From JAXLWB01 sp046328715 (GTDB lineage Bacteria > Chloroflexota > Anaerolineae > Caldilineales > Caldilineaceae), in NCBI GenBank assembly GCA_046328715.1, contig JAXLWB010000013.1:62001-126000 (forward strand): a stretch of DNA of 64,000 nt, given 5' to 3'. Below, piece after piece: positions 16,766 through 24,669 of this stretch. The notes below the pieces were generated by a model that ran no database searches, was not told the origin of the DNA, and saw only the letters and a program-made list of their open reading frames with translations. Within the stretch, counting starts at the first letter, position 1. Each line of letters begins with the position of its first letter. The translations under genes and the position numbers were made by a program.

Positions 16766-18691
16766 GTGAGAAAAAAAAGACAAGTAAATAACCGTTCGGG
16801 GAGTTCTGCGGCGACGGCTGTTACTAACGGCAGCAATAAAACATTGAGTCAGAACAATCAACCCCAAACCAAACCCCAGCGCAGATGGTACAAAGCCGAT
16901 CTGCATATCCACACCCTTGCCTCGAATGATTACGAGGAGCCGAATGTTAGCTACCTCGACTGTGTCCGCACTGCTGTTGAAAAAGGAATGGAGATTATCG
17001 CAGTCACCGACCACAACACCGTGGCTGGTGTCGCAGCAATTCGACGTGAAGTGGAGTGGCTAGCCCGCTTGGAGCGCGAAAATCGACTTACCGAGAGTGA
17101 ACGACAGACCTTAGACGAATGGCGCGATCTGGCCAACAAAGTGCTGATTTTGCCCGGTTTCGAATTTACAGCGACCTTTGGCTTTCATATTTTGGCCATT
17201 TTTTCGCCTGAGACCTCAGTGCGTCAACTGGAGCATGTGTTGCTGGCGTTAAGGGTACCGGAAGAAAAGCTAGATGTAGGCTCTACGGAGACCGGAGCCA
17301 GCACCGATGTGTTGACTGCCTATAAGATCATTCGCGAGGCAGGCGGCCTGGTAATTGCGGCTCATGCCAATAGCACCCATGGTGTAGCCATGCGCGACTT
17401 TCCCTTTGGCGGTCAAACCAAGATTGCCTATACGCAGGATCCGAATTTGGATGCGCTCGAAGTGACTGATTTAGAGCATCGGGGCCATTCAACTGTGCGC
17501 TTTTTCAACGGCAGCAAACCCGAGTATTCGCGGCGGATGCATTGTTTGCAAGGCAGTGATGCCCATCGCTTGCACGGCGACCCGAAAAATCCCAAGCGGC
17601 TGGGGATTGGCGAACGGGCAACGGAGTTGATGCTCGACGAAGCATCCTACGAGGCTTTATGTACGCTGTTGCGCAGTACCCAGTTTGATCGCGTTCGCCC
17701 GGTACGTCCAAAGGACAAACCATTTGATCCGTTGCTTGCTGCCCGCGAAGAAGGTCCCAGTATTGTCCAAAGTTTCCATGAGTCGGCGCAACAGCGAGGC
17801 GGCAAGTTCGACGCCATCTTGAATGACATCTGTGCTTTTGCCAATACGGCGGGTGGCACCGTTTTTGTCGGTGCCGGTTTGAAGAAAGATGGACCTAAAG
17901 GATTGGCACGTCCCAAACAGGTGGAAGAACAAGTGCTGACCGTATTAACAACACGGCTCACTCCGCAAATCGAGGTCAAAAGCGATTTGATGCAGAGCGA
18001 CGGTGCTACAGTATTGCGCTTGCGAGTTGCCAAAGGCAACGACCGCCCTTATTGTCTGGATGGTAACAAATTTTACCTGCGCGACGAAAGCGAGACCTAC
18101 TTGGCGGTGCGCGATGAGATTGTGGCACTTGTCAAAGAGACATTGACAGGTGCTGGGGCCGCTGCACCGAAAAACGCAGAACCCGTAACGTCTAAACAGA
18201 CTGAGACAGGTCGTGGCCCGCGCCGTGATCGATCACGTGCTGGCTACTCGAAGAACAGTTCATCGAGTGATAGCAACGAGGTCTCAACCATTGAAGCGCC
18301 TGTCCCGATAGCTACAACTCCGGGTGTCGTCAATACGGAGGATGCATTCTACTTGCCACAAAACGGCGTAGAGATCGTTGATAGCGAGGTGCGTAATGGC
18401 AATAAATTCCACAGTGTACGCGACCTGCGCAACAGTAACATTGTGCACAATGTCACGCGGCGCGGTGCTCGCAACCTTTGGAACTATGCGATCCAGCGCC
18501 ACGAGGATACTGTAGTCAATCCTGCATTAGTGCAGTGGCAGGGCGACATTGGTCTGATCCATGTCGAGAAACGTGCTGGACGGTTGCGTTACGATCTGGC
18601 GCTCCGTGAAGGGGAGAATCTGCGAATCTTCTACGGCGTTACTGACGATGGCATGGAAGGTCACTGGGCAACATTCATTCAGGACGAATAG
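16766..18691 (+). CDS. PHP phosphoesterase fused to an AlbA/Schlafen-like domain
   Basis: 641 aa from GTG 16766; an AGGAG at 16748-16752 is rather distant. After a basic, low-complexity start, a PHP domain runs from about 43 to 290: DLHIHTLASND, AVTDHNTVAG, PGFEFTA, IAAHANSTHG and GSDAHRL supply the usual metal-binding His/Asp/Glu set. Residues ~330-460 look like the AlbA_2 (Schlafen/AAA-4) domain, with DICAFANTAGGTVFVG and KFYLRDESETYLA. A charged linker follows, then a 115-residue tail domain I do not recognise. PHP enzymes hydrolyse phosphoesters, often of nucleic acids or nucleotides, and AlbA_2 domains occur in RNA/DNA-binding and defence proteins. I infer a nucleic-acid or nucleotide phosphoesterase. 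It sits alone between terminators. Confidence 0.8.
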   Translation: MRKKRQVNNRSGSSAATAVTNGSNKTLSQNNQPQTKPQRRWYKADLHIHTLASNDYEEPNVSYLDCVRTAVEKGMEIIAVTDHNTVAGVAAIRREVEWLARLERENRLTESERQTLDEWRDLANKVLILPGFEFTATFGFHILAIFSPETSVRQLEHVLLALRVPEEKLDVGSTETGASTDVLTAYKIIREAGGLVIAAHANSTHGVAMRDFPFGGQTKIAYTQDPNLDALEVTDLEHRGHSTVRFFNGSKPEYSRRMHCLQGSDAHRLHGDPKNPKRLGIGERATELMLDEASYEALCTLLRSTQFDRVRPVRPKDKPFDPLLAAREEGPSIVQSFHESAQQRGGKFDAILNDICAFANTAGGTVFVGAGLKKDGPKGLARPKQVEEQVLTVLTTRLTPQIEVKSDLMQSDGATVLRLRVAKGNDRPYCLDGNKFYLRDESETYLAVRDEIVALVKETLTGAGAAAPKNAEPVTSKQTETGRGPRRDRSRAGYSKNSSSSDSNEVSTIEAPVPIATTPGVVNTEDAFYLPQNGVEIVDSEVRNGNKFHSVRDLRNSNIVHNVTRRGARNLWNYAIQRHEDTVVNPALVQWQGDIGLIHVEKRAGRLRYDLALREGENLRIFYGVTDDGMEGHWATFIQDE

Positions 18692-18740
18692 AGGTATTGC
18701 CACGTATTGCCTGGAGGGACTGTTTAGGCGAATTTTAGGT

Positions 18741-18787
18741 AAAGCGTGATGCGTGAATTGCTATTGAACATTCATGCATCACGCTTT
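18741..18787. terminator. Bidirectional terminator between convergent genes
   Basis: AAAGCGTGATGC (18741-18752) is perfectly inverted as GCATCACGCTTT (18776-18787) across 23 bp, with a further ATGAATG-type pairing in the loop. It serves the PHP gene on one side and the UbiA-family gene on the other. Confidence 0.8.
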
Positions 18788-18802
18788 ACTTTAAGTTCTC
18801 TT

Positions 18803-19678
18803 TCATCTAAAGTAGAGGAGCGCAACAACAGTTAGGGCCCAAAGCATTGTGTTGACAAGCAGTGGTAGATCCTTTAGCACCAATTCATCCGGTGCACCGC
18901 CTAACTTTTTTACATGAATCAAATAGAGGTAACGGGCCACGAAGTAGAAGATGAAGGGTGTCGTCAGTAGCATCCAACCCGATGCCAAGGCTGTTTTGGC
19001 TTCAAAGGTGTAAAAGGTATAGGTCAGCAGCGTACTGGTGGTAACGATGCCAATAAGCTGATCGAGCAAAGGCAGTGAATACTCTTCGAGGCTGGCGCGA
19101 TGTTTGCCAGCGCCATCTTCGAGCAACGAAATTTCATGGCGGCGTTTGCCAAAGCCGATGAAGAGCGCACCCAAGGTAACAGTCACATAGAGCCAGGGAC
19201 TAAAATTCTGGACGTGAACCACCAATACTCCAGCTACCACGCGCAACAGAAATCCCAACGCCAGGATCATCACGTCGATAATGACGATATCTTTCAAGTA
19301 GAAGCTATAGGCCAAGTTTTGTAACAAATAGGCGAGTAATACAGCACCTACCGCCAAGTTAATCGACGCCGTTACTGTTAAAGAAACCACCGCAAGCAGC
19401 GACGCCGCGATCCAGGCAACCCGTACATTAAGCTGCCCACTGGGCAACGGACGGAGCCGTTTTTTGGGATGTAATCGATCTTTTTCAATATCGGCAAGAT
19501 CATTGATGATATAGACACAACTCGATATTAGACAGAAACAAAACGTCACCAACACTGTACGCCAGAAGGCATCCCAAATAAAGAGTTTGCCATCAAAGAC
19601 AAGACCAGCAAAGACAAAAACATTTTTGTGCCATTGGCGAAGACGCATTGTCTTCAGCAAGCCTTGAAAAGTTTTCAT
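18803..19678 (-). CDS. UbiA-family prenyltransferase, decaprenyl-phosphate phosphoribosyltransferase type
   Basis: 291 aa with about eight membrane helices. The N-terminal MRLRQWHKNVFVFAGLVF and the metal-binding NDLADIEKDRLHPKKR (NDxxDxxxD, about residues 60-75) are closest to the mycobacterial enzyme that makes decaprenylphosphoryl-phosphoribose, the first step to the D-arabinose donor of cell-wall arabinan. Other UbiA members prenylate quinones or haem, but the KNVFVFA/HPKKR pattern argues for the phosphoribosyl type. This is notable because candidate D-arabinan- or fructan-acting GH172 genes lie elsewhere in the window; no link is shown. It is a single gene. Confidence 0.85.
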   Translation of the reverse strand: MKTFQGLLKTMRLRQWHKNVFVFAGLVFDGKLFIWDAFWRTVLVTFCFCLISSCVYIINDLADIEKDRLHPKKRLRPLPSGQLNVRVAWIAASLLAVVSLTVTASINLAVGAVLLAYLLQNLAYSFYLKDIVIIDVMILALGFLLRVVAGVLVVHVQNFSPWLYVTVTLGALFIGFGKRRHEISLLEDGAGKHRASLEEYSLPLLDQLIGIVTTSTLLTYTFYTFEAKTALASGWMLLTTPFIFYFVARYLYLIHVKKLGGAPDELVLKDLPLLVNTMLWALTVVALLYFR

Positions 19679-19907
19679 AGTGAAGTTTTCATTCTGTAAG
19701 CGAAACTAAAGTTTTCTTCATGGATGCATTATACTGGTTTTCACCAGAAAGTATTACATTTTCAACCCTCAAGCGCATTACTGCCTAAACGTGTACTTGT
19801 CGGAAGATAATTACAAATGCTTTACCAGCGGACAATTTCGCTCTTTTACGAAGGCAAGCACAACTTTTCGGTATAGGTCTGCTGCAAAGCCCACCTTATG
19901 TAATGTT

Positions 19908-20825
19908 ATGCCAAGTCAGAACTTAGGCGAATCAACGCCCGCCAATTCAGTCCCCTCTACTGAACATGAAAAGAAGGCCAACAGCGCACACTCGGTGAAG
20001 CGTAAAAAGCAACGCCTGGATCTATTGCTGGTTGAGCGAGAATTGGCGGAAAGCCGTGAGCAGGCACGCCGTCTGATTATGGCAGGGGAAGTGCTGGTCG
20101 GTACAGAAAAAATCGACAAACCTGGTCACCCGACCCTGGCGGATGCCGAGATTGTCGTGCGGAGTCAGCCCCAATACGTCAGCCGGGGTGGTCTCAAGCT
20201 GGCAGCGGCCCTACAACAATTTTCACTTGGGTTGGAAGGGCGGGTTGCGGTCGATGTCGGTGCCAGCACAGGCGGTTTCACCGATTGCCTGTTGCAACAT
20301 GGCATTGCCCATGTCTATGCCATCGATGTGGGCTACGGACAATTGGCCTGGAAAATTCGCAATGACCCACGGGTGACACCGATCGAGCGCACCAACATTC
20401 GTTATTTAGAGGCGCTTCCTGATGGGGTCCTAGCCGATCTGGCAGTGATCGATGCCAGTTTTATTAGCCTAAAACTAGTGCTTCCGGCGACCATGCGCTT
20501 ACTGAAGCCCACTGGAGAATGTATTGCGCTGATCAAGCCGCAATTTGAGGCTGGGCAAGATCGAGTTGGCAAAGGCGGTGTCGTGCGCGAGACCACTGTG
20601 CACCGAGCCGTGCTAGTGGCAATGGTTAATTTCGCGCTGGAGTTTGGCCTTCAGGTCAAAGGTCTCACTGTGTCGCCTGCACCCGGACCCGCAGGCAACA
20701 TCGAATTTCTGCTTTGGCTAGGGCGGATAGCAGAAGCTAACGCTGCGTCTGACCCGGCGATGTACGAGCAACTCATTGACAAAGCCTTACAAGCAGCAGC
20801 CAGGCTCAACCCTCACAAAGGTTGA
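19908..20825 (+). CDS. tlyA: TlyA-family rRNA 2'-O-methyltransferase
   Basis: 305 aa from ATG 19908. The open frame reaches back to 19791, but those 39 residues show no family similarity and neither start has a clear ribosome-binding site. After about 35 polar residues comes an S4 RNA-binding domain (RLDLLLVERELAESREQARR), then an FtsJ-like methyltransferase domain with the SAM motif VAVDVGASTGGFTDCLL and the conserved KPQFE region. TlyA enzymes methylate cytidines in 16S and/or 23S rRNA, which is linked to capreomycin sensitivity. It is divergent from the UbiA-family gene. Confidence 0.92.
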   Translation: MPSQNLGESTPANSVPSTEHEKKANSAHSVKRKKQRLDLLLVERELAESREQARRLIMAGEVLVGTEKIDKPGHPTLADAEIVVRSQPQYVSRGGLKLAAALQQFSLGLEGRVAVDVGASTGGFTDCLLQHGIAHVYAIDVGYGQLAWKIRNDPRVTPIERTNIRYLEALPDGVLADLAVIDASFISLKLVLPATMRLLKPTGECIALIKPQFEAGQDRVGKGGVVRETTVHRAVLVAMVNFALEFGLQVKGLTVSPAPGPAGNIEFLLWLGRIAEANAASDPAMYEQLIDKALQAAARLNPHKG

Positions 20826-21129
20826 ATCTTGGGCAGATCGCCATAATTGGGAGGGCTGTTGCACACAATTTCTGTGAATAACGCGAAATCAGATTGTAAA
20901 TTCTTCGGAGATGTTGTATAGTTTACAATCGGAAGAGGAATAGTAAAATTGTAGTAGTAAAATTATTGACATCTTTTTCTTCGCAAGACACTGATATAGT
21001 GTTAGTGTAACAAACGATAGTAAACTTACAGTAACAGTAAGACGGTGTTTTTATTAAACCCGTCATTCAAAAATCAAATTGATACATCAGTTATTCTGTT
21101 GTTATCCAGCCCTCAATAAGGAGCTACAC
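20826..21129. other. 304-bp intergenic region before the fasciclin gene
   Basis: AT-rich leader region. GATTGTAAA (20892-20900) is perfectly inverted as TTTACAATC (20922-20930), an operator-sized spacing of 21 bp. A TTGACA occurs at 20966 and a TATAGT at 20995, but 23 bp apart, which is too far for a normal sigma70 pair, so I do not call a promoter. An AAGGAG site precedes the ATG at 21130. Confidence 0.5.
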
Positions 21130-22794
21130 ATGCTGAAGCGGACGAGAATTCTGAGTCTTTTGACGGGCCTGGCAATGATTCTTACCATCACTCCCATTGC
21201 CTCAGCCCAATTTACACCAGCAATTGCAGCAAGTGACCAAGATGTGGTAGACGGCACTGTTGTAGTCAAGATGGTGATCGCCAATGCCCCCTCTTGGGTC
21301 GTTATCCATGCAGATGCCAATGGCAAGCCAGGAACAGTACTTGGTGAGGTGGCAGTTCCTGAAGGCGCCTCCAAGGATGTGGTTGTGCCGATTGACACAG
21401 AAGAAATGACCGACGTTCTTCATGCCATGCTCCACGATGATACGGGCAAGGTAGGCGAATATGAATTCCCCACCGCCGATCCGCCCACTACAGTCGCTGG
21501 CGAAGTTGTGATGAAGCCCTTCAATGTCACGGGCGAATCTTCCTCCGTAATCGGTGCCGCTCGGGAGAATGGCAACTTCAACACCTTGCTGGCTGCAATC
21601 GACGCAGCTGGGCTGACGGAAACGTTGATGGCACAAGATGCCCCTGTAACGCTCTTTGCCCCAACCGATGATGCCTTTGCCAAGATTCCACAAGAAACAC
21701 TCGATGGCTTGCTTGCTGACAAAGAAGCACTGACCAAACTCCTGACCTATCATGTGGTTCCTGGGGTTGTTAAATCGTCCGATCTGTCTGATGGTCTGAC
21801 TCAAACGACGGTGGAAGGCGAGGATATCACGATTGGTGTCAGTGGCAGTACGGTCACAGTCAATGATGCCAAGGTCACTACTCCGGATATCGAAGCCTCC
21901 AATGGTGTCATTCACGCCATCGACACCGTGCTCATGCCGGCAAGTATGGCCGCACCAGCCGAATCAGCATCCGCCAGTGATACAGTCACTGAGACCGCCC
22001 CAATTTCCGAAACTGCAGAGATCACTGCGACAGAAATGACAACCAGCACTGCTGAAGTTGCCGAGAGCGCTGCAGTTACTGAAACCGAAACAACCACAGA
22101 TACAACTTCGGTTGCAGAAAGTGCCGCAGTCACTGAGACGGCTCCGTTGACCGAAACCGAGACTGTCAGCGAGACAGAAGCGGTATCTGGCACCACATCC
22201 GCCGAAGCGGTGTCGGGTATGGACATCATCGATACTGCGGTGGCTGGCGAATTTAACACGCTCGTGACTGCTGTGCAGACGGCTGGTTTAGTCGACGCAC
22301 TTAAGGGTGATGGTCCATTCACGGTCTTTGCACCATCAGATGATGCCTTTGCCAAACTACCGAAGGCTACGCTGGATGCATTGCTGGCCGACCCCAAGGG
22401 CGAATTGACTCAGGTTCTGCTCTATCATGTGGTTCCTGGTAAAGTACTCTCCACTGATATCACCGATGGCATGGAAGTTGAGACATTGCAGGGCAGCAAA
22501 ATCAAATTGACGGTGAAGGATGGAGCTGTCATGGTGAACGACGCGAAGGTCGTGGCTGTGGACATTCCAGCGACGAACGGCGTCATTCATGTAATTGACA
22601 CTGTACTTATGCCAGCAGCAGAGGTACAAGCGTCAACCGCTCAAACTACAACTACGGGGACACAACCCTCTACACCTCAGCAGATGCCGCAAACTGGTGG
22701 CAGCACCAACACAATGATCACGCTTTTGATCGTCGGGTTGGTCCTGGCAGGTTTGGCTGGTACAACCGTACTTAATCGTCGGCGCACTGCCTAA
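21130..22794 (+). CDS. Surface protein with two FAS1 (fasciclin) domains and a C-terminal sorting signal
   Basis: 554 aa from ATG 21130, 7 bp after AAGGAG; the frame extends upstream to 21079 without support. A signal peptide (cleaved near PIASAQF) is followed by a ~100-residue beta domain resembling DUF7282. FAS1 domain 1 (about 135-275) and FAS1 domain 2 (about 366-505) each have TLFAPTDDAF- or TVFAPSDDAF-like and YHVVPG motifs. They are joined by a ~90-residue linker of Thr/Glu/Ser/Ala. The end is MPQTGG, a hydrophobic helix and NRRRTA, the layout of an LPXTG sortase signal. FAS1 domains mediate cell adhesion. I infer a wall- or membrane-anchored adhesin. Confidence 0.9.
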   Translation: MLKRTRILSLLTGLAMILTITPIASAQFTPAIAASDQDVVDGTVVVKMVIANAPSWVVIHADANGKPGTVLGEVAVPEGASKDVVVPIDTEEMTDVLHAMLHDDTGKVGEYEFPTADPPTTVAGEVVMKPFNVTGESSSVIGAARENGNFNTLLAAIDAAGLTETLMAQDAPVTLFAPTDDAFAKIPQETLDGLLADKEALTKLLTYHVVPGVVKSSDLSDGLTQTTVEGEDITIGVSGSTVTVNDAKVTTPDIEASNGVIHAIDTVLMPASMAAPAESASASDTVTETAPISETAEITATEMTTSTAEVAESAAVTETETTTDTTSVAESAAVTETAPLTETETVSETEAVSGTTSAEAVSGMDIIDTAVAGEFNTLVTAVQTAGLVDALKGDGPFTVFAPSDDAFAKLPKATLDALLADPKGELTQVLLYHVVPGKVLSTDITDGMEVETLQGSKIKLTVKDGAVMVNDAKVVAVDIPATNGVIHVIDTVLMPAAEVQASTAQTTTTGTQPSTPQQMPQTGGSTNTMITLLIVGLVLAGLAGTTVLNRRRTA

Positions 22795-22836
22795 ACGAGT
22801 GCAGTTGAGATAGAAGGTAGTGATTCAATGTTGCAC

Positions 22837-22876
22837 AAAGGTGTTGAGCGGATTCAAACGCTCAACACCTTTTTTG
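22837..22876 (+). terminator. Strong intrinsic terminator after the fasciclin gene
   Basis: AAAGGTGTTGAGCG (22837-22850) pairs perfectly with CGCTCAACACCTTT (22859-22872), followed by more T residues. This is the cleanest terminator in the window. Confidence 0.92.
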
Positions 22877-22967
22877 TTAGCGCACTTTTTAGAGGTAGAT
22901 CACAGAGATAAAGGGATGTCAATCTTGTGCTTAACATTTATCGTAAACTGATCGTTACTTTCCTTGA

Positions 22968-22996
22968 TTGACAGTCGTCTATCATTGATGTATATT
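22968..22996 (+). promoter_or_regulatory. Near-consensus sigma70 promoter for the BMP transporter locus
   Basis: TTGACA (22968-22973), a 17-bp spacer and TATATT (22991-22996). Transcription would start near 23003, giving a leader of about 290 nt before the lipoprotein ATG at 23295. The leader contains the hairpin at 23109-23155. I could not match it to a known riboswitch. Confidence 0.75.
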
Positions 22997-23002
22997 GCAT
23001 GA

Positions 23003-23019
23003 TGATCGTAAGTCGATCA
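23003..23019. promoter_or_regulatory. Candidate operator at the start of the BMP leader
   Basis: TGATCG (23003-23008) and CGATCA (23014-23019) form a palindrome just downstream of the -10 box, where a repressor would block initiation. A further TGATCG half-site lies near 22950. The regulator is unknown. Confidence 0.4.
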
Positions 23020-23108
23020 TTCGCTCTCTATAAACCTACAACCGAATAGCGAATCGTTACACCAATTGTAATTGCAAACGCGTGACTTTTCTCCTACTTT
23101 ATTCAGAT

Positions 23109-23155
23109 CTCATGTTAGGCATGCCCCGAGAATACCAACAAGTGTGTAACATGAG
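23109..23155. repeat. Inverted repeat in the BMP leader
   Basis: CTCATGTTA (23109-23117) is perfectly inverted as TAACATGAG (23147-23155) around 29 bp that include GGCATGCC. It resembles the GTTACGCAT-armed repeats at 13840 and 27873 in arm core (TGTTA..TAACA) and size. Confidence 0.55.
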
Positions 23156-23294
23156 TTCAAATCAAATTTTCCTGTCTATACAATTGATGAGGGAAGAGCA
23201 ATGCGGCAAGTATAGGTTGCGAATGAGTCATGGCGAACGTTTGTGAAGTCAATTTGGAATCATATTTTTCACCATATTTAAAGGAGTTGAAACA

Positions 23295-24551
23295 ATGTCA
23301 TTGATTCGAAGACAACTGTGGATCGGTTTGATCCTCACTCTGTTGATGACGGTTAGCGCCTGTGTGGCTCCTGCACCGTCCTCAGCGCCCTCTGCCGAGC
23401 AACCTGCGGCAAGCAGTGACACAGCCTCTACAGACCAAGCTGCAGCAAGCGCCATTCAGATTCCAGCCATCGAAGAAGGCAAATTCAACGTTGCGTTTGT
23501 CTACGTTGGCCCAATCGGTGATGGTGGTTGGACCTATGCCCACAATGAAGGCCGGTTGTACGTAGAAGACAAAATGGGCGACAAAGTTCATACCGTCTAT
23601 CTTGAGAACGTGCCAGAAGGTACCGATGCCGAGCGCGTCATCCGCAATTTGGCCCGTGCAGGCTTCGATGCAGTCTTTACCACCTCGTTTGGCTACATGG
23701 ATCCAACCGAAACTGTGGCTAGTGAATTCCCAGACAAATATTTCGTCCATGTTTCCGGCTACAAGAAAGCCGACAATTTTGCCAATCTCTTCGGTGCCAT
23801 GGAAAGCATGAAGTATCTTTCTGGCATGATTGCCGGTGCTCGCGCCGCTGAAGATGGCAGCAAGCGCATTGGCTACATTGCGCCCTTCCCCATTCCCGAA
23901 GTGATCCGCCTCCTCAATGCTACAGCGTTGGGCATGCGTAAGACCTGTGCAGACTGCGTCATGGATATCCGCTGGACATTCTCCTGGTTCGATCCCAATC
24001 TGGAGCGCGAATCTGCGGCTTCCTTGATCGATGGTGGCGCTAGTGTCGTTGTCACCGGTGCCGATACTCCCGGTCCAGTGCAAGTGGCAGGCGAGAAGGG
24101 AAAATGGGGCATTGGTTATGACAGCAGCAATGCCTGTGATGTGGACAAGGAACATTGTCTCACTGTCCCCTACTGGATCTGGGGCGGCGAATATGTCGAT
24201 CTCATCACCTCAATGATGGACAAGAGCTTCAAGGGCGATTCAATCTACTTCGACGTAGATAGTGGCCATCTGGGCGTCCTGGGCTTTATGGAAGGCCAGA
24301 CCCCACAACCCGGCGTGCCGGAATCGGTCATTCCGCAGGTCAAGGAAGTGCTCGCCAAGATGCAGAGCGGCGAAATGACTCGCTTTGATGTCTTTGCTGG
24401 CCCTGTGTTGAGCAACAAGGGTGAAACTATCATTCCAGAAGGCGAAAAACTCACCCAGTCGGACCTTGAAGGTGGTTCCGATTGCAAGATCTGCATGAAT
24501 TGGCTGGTCGAAGGTGTTGATCCACAAGCTGAAATTCCGAGCAGCAAGTAA
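23295..24551 (+). CDS. BMP-family ABC importer substrate-binding lipoprotein, copy 1
   Basis: 418 aa with an AAAGGAG site 7 bp upstream. Lipobox VSAC has its Cys at 23, so the mature protein is lipid-anchored outside the membrane. A Ser/Ala/Pro-rich linker of about 30 residues precedes a BMP (PnrA/Med) domain: EEGKFNVAFVYVGPIGDGGWTYAH is a clear family start. BMP proteins bind nucleosides or, in some cases, other small molecules. Three Cys pairs (TCADC, CDVDKEHC and CKIC) are kept in the paralogue at 26453 and could form disulfides. It leads a locus with one ATPase and two permeases. Confidence 0.93.
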   Translation: MSLIRRQLWIGLILTLLMTVSACVAPAPSSAPSAEQPAASSDTASTDQAAASAIQIPAIEEGKFNVAFVYVGPIGDGGWTYAHNEGRLYVEDKMGDKVHTVYLENVPEGTDAERVIRNLARAGFDAVFTTSFGYMDPTETVASEFPDKYFVHVSGYKKADNFANLFGAMESMKYLSGMIAGARAAEDGSKRIGYIAPFPIPEVIRLLNATALGMRKTCADCVMDIRWTFSWFDPNLERESAASLIDGGASVVVTGADTPGPVQVAGEKGKWGIGYDSSNACDVDKEHCLTVPYWIWGGEYVDLITSMMDKSFKGDSIYFDVDSGHLGVLGFMEGQTPQPGVPESVIPQVKEVLAKMQSGEMTRFDVFAGPVLSNKGETIIPEGEKLTQSDLEGGSDCKICMNWLVEGVDPQAEIPSSK

Positions 24552-24572
24552 CTTTAATCCCTAGTACGACAG

Positions 24573-24645
24573 TAAGACAGTGTGTCAGTAAGACGGCAGG
24601 GTAGTTTTTACTGACCTACTGTCTTACTGACACACTGTCTTATTA
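24573..24645 (+). terminator. Long hairpin of 8-bp words between lipoprotein and ATPase genes
   Basis: A perfect 22-bp arm (24573-24594) is inverted at 24621-24642, and the inner part also pairs partly. Both arms are built from 8-bp words such as CAGTAAGA and ACTGTCTT. The hairpin is followed by TATT. Between a binding-protein gene and its ATPase, such a structure probably stops part of the transcription or protects the upstream mRNA, so that more binding protein than transporter is made. Confidence 0.75.
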
Positions 24646-24669
24646 TTCACCACTTTTTAGTAGATCCTC

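Noticed and set aside
20966..21000. TTGACA...TATAGT promoter before the fasciclin gene
   Set aside because: The spacer is 23 bp, outside the normal range.
23382..24155. 257-codon open frame antisense to the first BMP lipoprotein gene
   Set aside because: It mirrors the frame of a clear lipoprotein gene, has no family motif, and similar antisense frames occur over other genes with the same codon bias (for example 21202-21915 and 26495-26911).
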